From assembly GCA_000723505.1 (NCBI GenBank), contig HG934468.1, forward strand, positions 1,644,798 through 1,708,797: a stretch of DNA of 64,000 nucleotides, given 5' to 3'. This DNA is from Mucinivorans hirudinis. GTDB lineage: Bacteria > Bacteroidota > Bacteroidia > Bacteroidales > Rikenellaceae. Below are positions 50,681-58,195 of the stretch, one piece after another (position 1 is the stretch's first letter; each line of letters opens with the position of its first letter). The position numbers and the translations under genes were made by a program. The notes beneath the pieces were generated by a model. That model was given only the letters and a program-made list of their open reading frames with translations. It searched no databases and had not been told where the DNA came from.

Positions 50681-50685
50681 CGACA

Positions 50686-51714
50686 ATGGTCATCCTCGCA
50701 GCACTTAGGTGGGTCTCGCGCCCGTTGCTTGCCGCCCTGTTTATATTTTCGGGAGTGGCTAAATCTCTCAACACCTTTGGTTTATCAATTCAGCTGAGAG
50801 AATATTTTGTGGCTATGGAGTTAGATTTTGTAGCCTTTGCCGCGCCCGTGGTGGCTATTGCGCTTCCCTCGCTCGAAATATTGTTGGGTATAATGATTGC
50901 TCTAAATCTCGGACGGCGCTATGCGCGCTCTTTCGCCCTCGGCTCAATGATATTCTTCACACTGCTAACGATTTGGATAGCAGCTGAAAACCCTGTGATC
51001 GATTGCGGCTGCTTTGGTGATGTGGTGAAGATTAGCCATATGGATACGCTAATTAAAAACTTAATCCTACTTCCTTTCGCACTCATCTATTTCTTGGACA
51101 AGAACAGAGGTAAGAGGTGCAGTCGTTTGGCTTGGTATATGGCTCTACCGGTGAGTTTTGCGCTATCGCTGTGGAGTTGGTTCAGCCTGCCGCTCATAGA
51201 GGCGACACCCTTCAGGGTGGGTGTCCATATCCTTGCTGCAATGGAGAGCGGCACGGGGGGAGAGGTGGAGACTGTTTTGGTCTATAAAAACAGACAAAGT
51301 GGTGATTTGAAAGAGTTTAGCATTGATGACACGGAGTGGCAGAACGATACCGTTTGGGAGTTTTTGGACAGTCGAACTATTGTGGTCAAGGAGGGCAAAG
51401 AGCCGGAAATCAAGAGTTTGCCGATGATTGATAGCCACGGCATAGACGTTTCAAAAGAGGTACTCAGCTCGCAGGAGAGGATTCTGCTCATTGTCGCGAA
51501 CGAACTCGAAAAGCTGCCCGCCATTCCGAGCGGATATGCACGAGTGGTGGTGCTCACAAATGGAACGATTCCCGAGGCGGATACGGAAGGATTTGAACTA
51601 TATCAGAGCGATAAATCGGTAATTAATACTATCATACAGAGTTACCGCGGAGGTGCGTTAGTCTTAGAGAATGGGGTGATACGCAATAAGATGCTATTAG
51701 GTAATTTAAGATGA
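50686..51714 (+). CDS. BT_3928-like MauE/DoxX membrane protein
   Basis: This 342-residue protein has a four-helix MauE/DoxX-like domain in its first 150 residues, including FIFSGVAKSLNTFGLSIQL and a conserved Cys pair in DCGCFGD (about 104-110). The remaining 190 residues form a soluble domain with weak thioredoxin-like character and no CxxC motif. A related Bacteroidota family is named BT_3928. MauE-like proteins often handle electrons from quinols to periplasmic thiols, but no function is known for this one. It starts 5 bp after tmk and overlaps the DUF3089 gene by 4 bp. Confidence 0.72.
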   Translation: MVILAALRWVSRPLLAALFIFSGVAKSLNTFGLSIQLREYFVAMELDFVAFAAPVVAIALPSLEILLGIMIALNLGRRYARSFALGSMIFFTLLTIWIAAENPVIDCGCFGDVVKISHMDTLIKNLILLPFALIYFLDKNRGKRCSRLAWYMALPVSFALSLWSWFSLPLIEATPFRVGVHILAAMESGTGGEVETVLVYKNRQSGDLKEFSIDDTEWQNDTVWEFLDSRTIVVKEGKEPEIKSLPMIDSHGIDVSKEVLSSQERILLIVANELEKLPAIPSGYARVVVLTNGTIPEADTEGFELYQSDKSVINTIIQSYRGGALVLENGVIRNKMLLGNLR

Positions 51715-52745
51715 GACATATAACCATCATTTTCCTGCTACTGCTCTACTCCTGTGGCAGGGGGCAGGAAGCGGCATATATCTACGACGATGCCTCGATG
51801 TGGTATCGCCCCACGCCCGCTCAAGAGAAAGCAGCAGATATATTTTACGTTACACCAACTTGTATCTGGGACTACGCCGACAAAAACGGCATTACGCACC
51901 ACAATATGAATCCGAAGGACTCGTCACAGAGGGCAGCTGTCGATTACGCCAATCGACTGGCATACAACCTATTTGGTGAAAGTTGCAATTTCTTTTCACC
52001 ATACTACCGCCAGATGACTATGAACCCGTGGTTTTGGACACCTTCCGAGTTTACGCCGCTACTGAAAGCACCGCAAGATGATATAAAAGAGGCTTTTAGC
52101 TACTTTATCGAAAATATTAATCGTGGCGAGCGTCCATTCATACTCGCCGGACACAGCCAAGGGGGAAGAATGGTTCTCGAACTGCTTAAGCAGATGAGCG
52201 GCGAGGTGCACGAACGAATGGTTGCCGCCTATATTTTCGGGTGGGAGGTTACGGATGAAGATGCTGGATATCAATATGTCATACCCGCTGCCGACTCCTT
52301 GGATAGAGGGGTCACAATCTGCATCAACAGCGTTGCGCGGGTAGAGGCTGTCTCGCCACTTCTGAGTCACAACACTTTAGCTATCAATCCACTGAGCTGG
52401 CAGCGTGACACCGTTACGGCGGGCGGAAATCTCGGTTGCTGTTTTTTTGATTTTCAGGGGCAACTCAAAGAGGTTGTCTATGGAGTTACCGCAAAGTTAG
52501 ATATCGGAACTAATACACTTGTTGTCCGCGGATTAAATCCTGATAAATATTACCACCACTCCATCGAAAAGCTCTTCGGGCGCGGCAACTACCACATCGA
52601 GGAGTTGAACCTTTACTTCCTCAATATCAAGCAGAACGTTGCCCGGCGCATAGCTGCTGCTCGGGACGGCCAGCCACGGCAGGCAGCTCAACCCTCAATC
52701 TGCCAATTAAGTTCTGCAATATCCCTAGACTTGATAGCTTGGTGA
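51711..52745 (+). CDS. DUF3089-family alpha/beta hydrolase lipoprotein
   Basis: This 344-residue protein has a lipoprotein signal peptide with lipobox LLLLYSC (Cys about 15). The DUF3089 signature ADIFYVTPTCIWD is near residue 42. The nucleophile elbow is AGHSQGG (catalytic Ser about 149). Substrate is unknown. It overlaps the upstream gene by 4 bp (ATGA). The last 19 codons cross into the convergent AlkD-like gene (overlap 52688-52745). The tail after NIKQNVARRIAAA looks like read-on into that DNA rather than conserved sequence. Confidence 0.82.
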   Translation: MRHITIIFLLLLYSCGRGQEAAYIYDDASMWYRPTPAQEKAADIFYVTPTCIWDYADKNGITHHNMNPKDSSQRAAVDYANRLAYNLFGESCNFFSPYYRQMTMNPWFWTPSEFTPLLKAPQDDIKEAFSYFIENINRGERPFILAGHSQGGRMVLELLKQMSGEVHERMVAAYIFGWEVTDEDAGYQYVIPAADSLDRGVTICINSVARVEAVSPLLSHNTLAINPLSWQRDTVTAGGNLGCCFFDFQGQLKEVVYGVTAKLDIGTNTLVVRGLNPDKYYHHSIEKLFGRGNYHIEELNLYFLNIKQNVARRIAAARDGQPRQAAQPSICQLSSAISLDLIAW

Positions 52746-53278
52746 TATTGAGGCTGTTTGTGAAAAATCTCGCGCAAGGCGTAGACCACAGCGGCATCGA
52801 CCCCTGCCGAGCCGCTTGGCACGTTTATTTTCAATATCTTATCAACAATGTCGCCATCCACAACATCCGCAATTTTACCGGCTGTGTAGAGCGCTGCAAT
52901 TTTACGCAATTCACTATCTTCAAGCCATTTATTGCTGATTATAGCCGCCTGCGGAGATTTATGAAAAAGAAGCATTGCACTAAGCCGCGCAATTTCCTGA
53001 TTCGCCCAGTGGCAGCTCCACCGTTCCATCGTCTGCAAATCAATGTTCTCCGCCACGTATAGAGCGGCAATTTTCGCCTCACGCGATTTATGTGAGGCAA
53101 GCTCTTCAGCCAGCTCATTGTCAGGGTAATAGCGCATTGCAATCTCCTTGATGGTGGGCAACGACACACCGAAATTGAGATAGTCCGCCTGTCCCAATTC
53201 GCGCATCGTACCACTCACCGCCCCATTCATCTGGCGGCGCAGAGCAGCGAGAATATTTTGCATATTGCTTGACATCAT
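52688..53278 (-). CDS. DNA alkylation repair (AlkD-like) HEAT-repeat protein
   Basis: This 196-residue all-helical protein resembles the AlkD family: LNFGVSLPTIKEIAMRYYPD, then SHKSREAKIAALYVAENI and MERWSCHWANQEIARLSAMLLF. AlkD-type enzymes remove bulky or cationic alkylated bases. It is shorter than typical AlkD (about 230 residues), and I cannot confirm the catalytic Asp/Trp set, so a non-catalytic HEAT protein is possible. Its start overlaps nrnA by 4 bp (ATGA). Its 3' end overlaps the convergent DUF3089 gene by 58 bp. Confidence 0.7.
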   Translation of the reverse strand: MMSSNMQNILAALRRQMNGAVSGTMRELGQADYLNFGVSLPTIKEIAMRYYPDNELAEELASHKSREAKIAALYVAENIDLQTMERWSCHWANQEIARLSAMLLFHKSPQAAIISNKWLEDSELRKIAALYTAGKIADVVDGDIVDKILKINVPSGSAGVDAAVVYALREIFHKQPQYHQAIKSRDIAELNWQIEG

Positions 53279-54264
53279 AACCCTGCAATCACCGCCTCAA
53301 CCTTCACCACTGCTTGCTCCATCGTCCCGAAAAATTTGCCGCCGGCAGCATTTCGGTGTCCTCCGCCGTTAAAGTGTTCATTACAAATAACATTAACATC
53401 CAAATCACCCACCGAACGGAGCGAAATCTTGATGCACTCTTTGGTCTGCATCATAAAAGCCGAAAAATCTATACCATTGACTGAGAGCGGAATATTGACA
53501 ATGCCTTCGCTGTCACCAATCTGAAATTTATACTTCTCTTTTTCGGCATCGTCAAGGGTTATGTATGCTGCCCTCTTCGCACTTTTTACAACCATTTTTT
53601 CACTGACAAGATACCCCATAAGTCTCACCCTATCTTCACTTTGGGTATTATAGAAAGCGCGATTTATCTCCACCGGATTCAACCCCCGCTCCACCAAAAC
53701 TGCCAGAGTGCGATAGAGCGCCGGTGTCAGGTTTCCAAAGCTGAAACCGCCCGTATCACTCATCATACCAAGGTATAAAGCCTCAGCAATGGACTTATTT
53801 ATGACCTCCTCGCCCGCGATGCTAACGATAAGCTCATAGACCAAAAAGGCTGTGCTTGAGGAGGCTGCGGAGTGGAACATCAAATCGTACTGAGGTGGAT
53901 TTATGTGGTGGTCTATCAGCACTCGAGGCGCGAATAGGTTCATATCCAGTGCTTTGCTCATCTGCTCCAATCGCGATGTTTGGTTGAAATCTACAATTAT
54001 TATTAGGTCGGCAGCTGCCAAAAAAGCCTCAGCCTCAGCCACATTCTCCTTGAAGACCTCGACATCACCCTCGGGGTCTGCCCACGCCAAAAACTGCGGA
54101 AAGTGGTTGGGGACAAAAAAGCGGCTCTTATTATTGGGGTATATATCTCTTAGAAAACGAGTTAGCGCAAGACCTGAACCGATAGCATCTCCGTCGGGGT
54201 TGGTGTGGGAAATTATTGCGATTCTCGAAGCATTGCTGCATAGAGTTTGAAATTTTTCGTACAT
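53275..54264 (-). CDS. nrnA: NrnA-type oligoribonuclease / pAp phosphatase (DHH family)
   Basis: This 329-residue protein degrades very short RNAs and may dephosphorylate pAp. The DHH domain has SHTNPDGDAIGSGLA (about 19-33), IIIVDFN, the DHH triad in LIDHHINPP (about 117-125) and GMMSDTGGF. The C-terminal DHHA1 domain has the RNA-binding GGGHRNAAGG (about 300-309). It overlaps the AlkD-like gene by 4 bp. It is divergent from the DUF4492 gene with only 26 bp between start codons. A TAACTTTG box lies at 54291-54284 on the minus strand. Confidence 0.9.
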   Translation of the reverse strand: MYEKFQTLCSNASRIAIISHTNPDGDAIGSGLALTRFLRDIYPNNKSRFFVPNHFPQFLAWADPEGDVEVFKENVAEAEAFLAAADLIIIVDFNQTSRLEQMSKALDMNLFAPRVLIDHHINPPQYDLMFHSAASSSTAFLVYELIVSIAGEEVINKSIAEALYLGMMSDTGGFSFGNLTPALYRTLAVLVERGLNPVEINRAFYNTQSEDRVRLMGYLVSEKMVVKSAKRAAYITLDDAEKEKYKFQIGDSEGIVNIPLSVNGIDFSAFMMQTKECIKISLRSVGDLDVNVICNEHFNGGGHRNAAGGKFFGTMEQAVVKVEAVIAGL

Positions 54265-54290
54265 TTGTAGTCTATTATTTGCACAAAGTT

Positions 54291-54497
54291 ATGAAAAATT
54301 TTCTTAGAAAAGCGTGGCTGCTATATTACGACGGTTTTCGCGAGATGAGGCTCGGACGCACCCTTTGGTTGGTTATTCTCATCAAACTTTTCGTTATCTT
54401 TGCGGTTCTTAAACTCTTCTTTTTCCCCCGATACCTAGGCGGAATGAGTGATGAAGAGAAGGCTAATACAGTGTCTAAAGAATTGATAAACAGATGA
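54291..54497 (+). CDS. DUF4492-family small membrane protein
   Basis: This 68-residue protein starts at the ATG at 54291 (MKNFLRKAWLLYYDGFREM); the frame runs further upstream into nrnA but that part has no family match. It contains one transmembrane helix (about 23-43) and the conserved LWLVILIKLFVIFAVLKLFFF segment, given here as LWLVILIKLFVIFAVLKLFF. DUF4492 proteins usually sit beside cydAB, the cytochrome bd oxidase genes, and are thought to be a small oxidase subunit. No cydAB occurs here, so this one is separated from its usual partner. The stop overlaps the SPOR gene by 4 bp. Confidence 0.85.
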   Translation: MKNFLRKAWLLYYDGFREMRLGRTLWLVILIKLFVIFAVLKLFFFPRYLGGMSDEEKANTVSKELINR

Positions 54498-54958
54498 AGA
54501 TATTTATTGCAACAATACTTATGGTTGCGACTCTTGCTGCCCGGGCACAGACCATCGAAAATTATAGCATAAAACTGGGTCTACCTGCCCCCGAGAGTGG
54601 GGCGCGGGTGGTGGCACGAGAGGATGCTACCTCTCGTCGTGCCACCTCTTTTGATGCTCCGCGTCAGGAGCGCGTTGCCGGCTTCCGTGTCTGTATATTT
54701 GTGGATAACAGCCAGTCAGCTCGCTCTGCCGCTACCGCGACGCAGAGCCAAGTGGTGGAACTCTTTCCCTCGATTCCTGTCTATGTGTCGTACCCAAACC
54801 CCGACTGGAAGGTCACTGCCGGCGACTGCCTCACCAGAGCCGAGGCGACAGTGCTCTTGGGCAGACTGCGCCCGGTATTCCCTAAGGCATTTATTGTCAA
54901 TGATATGATTCCGCTTTCGGCTTTCATCAAGGCGAAACCCGAAGAATTGCCGGAATAA
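54494..54958 (+). CDS. Secreted SPOR-like domain protein
   Basis: This 154-residue protein has a signal peptide (MKIFIATILMVATLAARAQ). After a short variable stretch, residues about 65-145 show the SPOR-like pattern of Bacteroidota: GFRVCIFVDNSQSA, SIPVYVSYPNPDWKVTAGD, then RAEATVLLGRLRPVFPKAF. SPOR domains bind denuded peptidoglycan, so a cell-wall role is likely but not proven. The start overlaps DUF4492 by 4 bp and comF begins one base after its stop. Confidence 0.75.
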   Translation: MKIFIATILMVATLAARAQTIENYSIKLGLPAPESGARVVAREDATSRRATSFDAPRQERVAGFRVCIFVDNSQSARSAATATQSQVVELFPSIPVYVSYPNPDWKVTAGDCLTRAEATVLLGRLRPVFPKAFIVNDMIPLSAFIKAKPEELPE

Positions 54959-54959
54959 G

Positions 54960-55676
54960 ATGAGATTTCTGAAATCTCTCGTTAGCCTCATTTTTCCCAA
55001 CCTCTGCATTGTATGTGGCAGGGAGCTCTGCCACGGGGAGCATCGCATCTGCGTGGAGTGTCGGTGGGATTTGCCGATGACGGGCTACGCGCTTCAAGAG
55101 CAAAACTATGTCACTGAACTATTTGCGGCACGGTTGGAGTTCGACCACGCCTGCGCCCTGCTATTTTTCGAGAGTGGCGATTTGCGCCGCCTCATCCATC
55201 GCCTCAAGTATCGCTCCCGTGCAGATATTGCGCGGTTGATGGGCGAAATTTTTGGCTACTACCTGCGCCAGTCTCCTTATTATCGAGATATAGACCTCCT
55301 TGTACCTGTACCTCTTCACTGGTTCAAGCGGCTCATACGCGGATATAATCAGGCTGAGGAGATATGTCGCGGAATGTCACGGGCAATGGGCATCGAGTGC
55401 GACTTTTCATTGGTCAAACGCAAGCGATTTACCGAACAGCAAGCGCGCAAAGAGACCGAGGAGCGGTGGGATAATGTGCGAGGCGCATTCCGCTATCGGG
55501 GCGGCGATTTAAGCGGGCGCAAACTCCTATTGATTGATGATGTACTCACCACCGGCTCTACCATCGAAGCGTGTGGCACAGAACTCCTAAAGTCCGGGTG
55601 TCGGTTAAACATTGCTACACTAGCAGTTGCAGTGCGTCACAGAGATGGGAACACTAACTCGACTTTGAAAAGTTAG
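54960..55676 (+). CDS. ComF-family phosphoribosyltransferase-like protein
   Basis: This 238-residue protein has an N-terminal four-Cys zinc motif, CIVCGRELC with CVEC (about 14-35). The C-terminal phosphoribosyltransferase fold carries the PRPP loop LLIDDVLTTGST (about 190-201) and the ComF signature VPVPLHWFKRLIRGYNQAEEI. In competent bacteria ComF helps DNA uptake, but its role in Bacteroidota is unclear. It closes a run of overlapped or abutting genes that begins with DUF4492. Confidence 0.9.
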   Translation: MRFLKSLVSLIFPNLCIVCGRELCHGEHRICVECRWDLPMTGYALQEQNYVTELFAARLEFDHACALLFFESGDLRRLIHRLKYRSRADIARLMGEIFGYYLRQSPYYRDIDLLVPVPLHWFKRLIRGYNQAEEICRGMSRAMGIECDFSLVKRKRFTEQQARKETEERWDNVRGAFRYRGGDLSGRKLLLIDDVLTTGSTIEACGTELLKSGCRLNIATLAVAVRHRDGNTNSTLKS

Positions 55677-55743
55677 GACGATTTTGGGCAGATATTTCGT
55701 ACGGGTTCAAGGCTCAACCCGCAATAAAAACCGAATCATAATT

Positions 55744-55789
55744 GACTTATGAGGGCTTCTAAAAATTAGCAACCCGACGCTCATAAGTC
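55744..55789. repeat. 10-bp inverted repeat after comF
   Basis: GACTTATGAG (55744-55753) pairs with CTCATAAGTC (55780-55789). There is no T tract. It contains one copy of a short repeat shared with 26621-26664. The 317-bp gap between comF and the next gene also holds a TACTAA/TTAGTA hairpin (55846-55871) and a six-T run at 55898. Confidence 0.4.
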
Positions 55790-55934
55790 CAAAATTATTT
55801 GGGCTTATCTCTTCACATCACGCAAAAAATAACAATAGCAGACAATACTAATCATCATTGAGGCGTTAGTATGGAGATGAATGTGGGTGGTCTCGCCTTT
55901 TTTGCAGGTTGCCCAAGGGTTTTCAATTATTATC

Positions 55935-55969
55935 GGGATGGTTGTTTGACTTTTTACTCATCCCTTTTT
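55935..55969 (+). terminator. Terminator-like hairpin just before the unknown lipoprotein gene
   Basis: GGGATG (55935-55940) pairs with CATCCC (55959-55964) and is followed by five T. The loop is 18 nt, so it is a weak candidate. It lies only 25 bp before the next start codon. Confidence 0.35.
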
Positions 55970-55993
55970 GTCTAACATTAATTTTTATTTGAA

Positions 55994-56485
55994 ATGAAAA
56001 AGTTTGTAAAATTGGCAACGACTCTTGTCGCCGTCCTCTTTGTGGTGGCTTGCAGCGGGTCTAAAAACAAAGAAGAATCTCGTCTCGTGGAACCTCCCAA
56101 ACCGGTAACAGCTACATTTTCTTATGGTTACTCAGTAAGTAGCGATCTATTCAAGGCAACAACAATCGATGTATACTTCACCGATGCAAGCGGAAAAGAG
56201 GTGCACGAAAAGATGACAACGACAAGTTGGTCTAAGCAGTTGAAGGATGTAAAGCCCTCTTTTGTCGGTAAAATGAGAATCGTCTACACATTAGTGCAAG
56301 ATTTCGAGCCCACAAGAGCACAACATACCTTTAGCACGACCTACAAACTCGCTTATGAAACAACAGCGGGGAGTAGCGATCTTAACGACAAGTCCAATTC
56401 AATGACCCTGAGCAAGAATATGGTGAAAGGTTATCTGGAGGCGTTCGTAAAAGAGCCTTACATCTACTCTCTCGAAGTAAAATAG
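55994..56485 (+). CDS. Lipoprotein of unknown function
   Basis: I do not recognise a family. This 163-residue protein has a clear lipoprotein signal peptide with lipobox FVVAC (Cys about 20). The mature part is rich in Lys, Thr and Ser and looks beta-stranded, with alternating hydrophobic residues from about 40 to 160. It has no internal Cys. The gene stands alone, 317 bp after comF and convergent with the MlaF-like gene, with a nested inverted repeat between them. It is probably an outer- or inner-membrane lipoprotein. Confidence 0.75.
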   Translation: MKKFVKLATTLVAVLFVVACSGSKNKEESRLVEPPKPVTATFSYGYSVSSDLFKATTIDVYFTDASGKEVHEKMTTTSWSKQLKDVKPSFVGKMRIVYTLVQDFEPTRAQHTFSTTYKLAYETTAGSSDLNDKSNSMTLSKNMVKGYLEAFVKEPYIYSLEVK

Positions 56486-56575
56486 AAAAGGCGGGTTTAG
56501 CTCCTCCAATTAGCACCTAACTTTACCCGCATAGAAGGTTGGGAAATTAAGATTTCTTGACTTTAACATTCTCGA

Positions 56576-56750
56576 GTTCAATATATAAATGCAACTGGTT
56601 TTTGGATAACAAGAGGCTGCAAGATACAAATTTCTATCCATTCAGATGAGGCGGGCGATGAGGGTTCTTTTACCCCCCCTCTCTGAATGGATAGAAATTT
56701 GTCTCTTAACGGCATTACTTGCCCACATCAGTTGCATTTATATGTTGAAC
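56576..56750. repeat. Nested pair of long inverted repeats
   Basis: The outer arms, 56576-56597 and 56729-56750 (22 bp), pair with one mismatch. The inner arms, 56626-56646 and 56682-56702 (21 bp), pair perfectly around a 35-nt loop. Gaps between inner and outer arms are 28 and 26 nt, so the structure is nearly symmetric. The outer right arm lies in the last codons of the MlaF-like gene. It separates two convergent genes. Confidence 0.88.
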
Positions 56751-57503
56751 ACAAGTTGCGCTCTTGACCTTCTTTGCCATTGCCGATGCGAATACGAACC
56801 TCTCGAGCTCCTTGTTGTCGCTGTGCAGAATGTCATCCTTTGTACCCTGCCACCACTTCTTTCCGTGGTGGATAAATATAATTGTGTCACCAATCTCCAT
56901 CACCGAATTCATATCGTGGGTATTGACGATTGTCGTTATGTTATACTCCTCGGTGATTTCCTTAATAAGGTTGTCAATCATCACCGAGGTCTTGGGGTCG
57001 AGTCCCGAGTTCGGTTCATCGCAAAACAGATATTTGGGGTTCATCACAATGGCGCGCGCAATAGCCACCCGCTTGACCATACCCCCACTCAGCTCCGAGG
57101 GGAACTTTGTATTGGCGTCCTGAATATTGACCCTACATAGACAGAACTCCACCCGCTCTTTCTTCTCCTTTGTACTCATATCGGTGAACAGGTCGAGCGG
57201 GAAGCGTACATTCTCCTCCACGGTGGAGGCATCCAACAATGCTCCTCCTTGGAAAATCATACCCATCTCCTGACGAATCTGCCGCTTCTCCTTTAATGAC
57301 GACTGGTTGAAACAGATGTCACCATACATAATCCTGCCGCTATCAATCTGATGTAGACCTACCAATGATTTGAGCAATACGGTTTTACCCGAGCCGCTCT
57401 GCCCGATTATAAGGTTTGTCTTGCCCGGTTCGAACTGTGCACTTATATTATCCAAAACCAATCGTCCGTCGAACGATTTGCATACGTCTATTGCTTGTAT
57501 CAT
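56715..57503 (-). CDS. MlaF-like ABC transporter ATP-binding protein
   Basis: This 262-residue ATPase begins at the ATG at 57503 (MIQAIDVCKSFDGR); the frame extends 14 codons upstream. It has Walker A GQSGSGKT (about 35-42), the signature LSGGMVKRVAIARAI (about 140), and Walker B YLFCDEPNSGLDP (about 160-172). The sequence most resembles MlaF, which powers phospholipid or organic-solvent transport with MlaE and MlaD. Those partners are not adjacent. The last ten or so codons lie in the outer arm of a long inverted repeat. RdgB lies about 105 bp upstream. Confidence 0.83.
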   Translation of the reverse strand: MIQAIDVCKSFDGRLVLDNISAQFEPGKTNLIIGQSGSGKTVLLKSLVGLHQIDSGRIMYGDICFNQSSLKEKRQIRQEMGMIFQGGALLDASTVEENVRFPLDLFTDMSTKEKKERVEFCLCRVNIQDANTKFPSELSGGMVKRVAIARAIVMNPKYLFCDEPNSGLDPKTSVMIDNLIKEITEEYNITTIVNTHDMNSVMEIGDTIIFIHHGKKWWQGTKDDILHSDNKELERFVFASAMAKKVKSATCVQHINATDVGK

Positions 57504-57607
57504 AATGTTTTTGTAAGTGGGGACAAAAAGGGGTATTATGCTCAATATTAAAATATTAAGTAAATTTTAACGAACTATTGTAATAACACAAAGTTACGAA
57601 AAACTTT

Positions 57608-58195
57608 TTACAAACCGTTTTCCGCTCTATGTGTGAGGAAATTAATTAATTTCCTTGTACATATGGAGCGATGGCTGATAAGGTTTTTCTCCTCCAACGG
57701 CATTTCTGCAAAAGTCGTCGTATAGCCCGTCGGCTCGAAAATAGGGTCATAACCAAACCCTTCGCTTCCACTACCCTCGTGGCGTATCGAACCTTCGACT
57801 ATGCCTTCAAACAGATGTTCTTTTCCCTTCAATATTAACGCAATCACAGTGCGGAATCGTGCGCGGCGGTTATCACCACCCGACAGATTCTTCAAAAGCA
57901 GTTCCATATTAGCCCGTGAATCGTGCCCTGCGCCTTGGGCATATCGTGCCGAACGAACACCCGGTTCACCACCCAGTGCATCAACCTCCAAACCCGTATC
58001 ATCAGCAAAGCAATCTTCGCCTGTTGCCAAATACACATAGCGTGCCTTGGCGAGAGCATTACCCTCCAGTGTCGATTCATTTTCCGGTATATCCTCAGTA
58101 ATGCCGTAATCGGCAGGTGTTTGCAGTGTAATCCCCTCAGGCATAATTGCCTGCACCTCCTCTAATTTGTGTCTGTTTGCGGTGGCAAAAATCAT
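57608..58195 (-). CDS. rdgB: XTP/dITP diphosphatase (RdgB/HAM1 family)
   Basis: This 195-residue enzyme hydrolyses non-canonical purine triphosphates to keep them out of DNA. It begins at the ATG at 58195 ([15 protein letters not shown]), which overlaps the stop of the CotH gene by 4 bp; the frame extends 16 codons upstream. Family signatures are ATANRHKLEE, then DDTGLEVDALGGEPGVRSARYA and GFGYDPIFEP. The C-terminal SHRSICTRKL segment is also typical. Confidence 0.93.
   Translation of the reverse strand: MIFATANRHKLEEVQAIMPEGITLQTPADYGITEDIPENESTLEGNALAKARYVYLATGEDCFADDTGLEVDALGGEPGVRSARYAQGAGHDSRANMELLLKNLSGGDNRRARFRTVIALILKGKEHLFEGIVEGSIRHEGSGSEGFGYDPIFEPTGYTTTFAEMPLEEKNLISHRSICTRKLINFLTHRAENGL

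Noticed and set aside
56576-56750. Invertible promoter
   Set aside because: The inverted repeats fit the idea, but both flanking genes end here and no -33/-7 pair was found inside, so only the repeat is reported.
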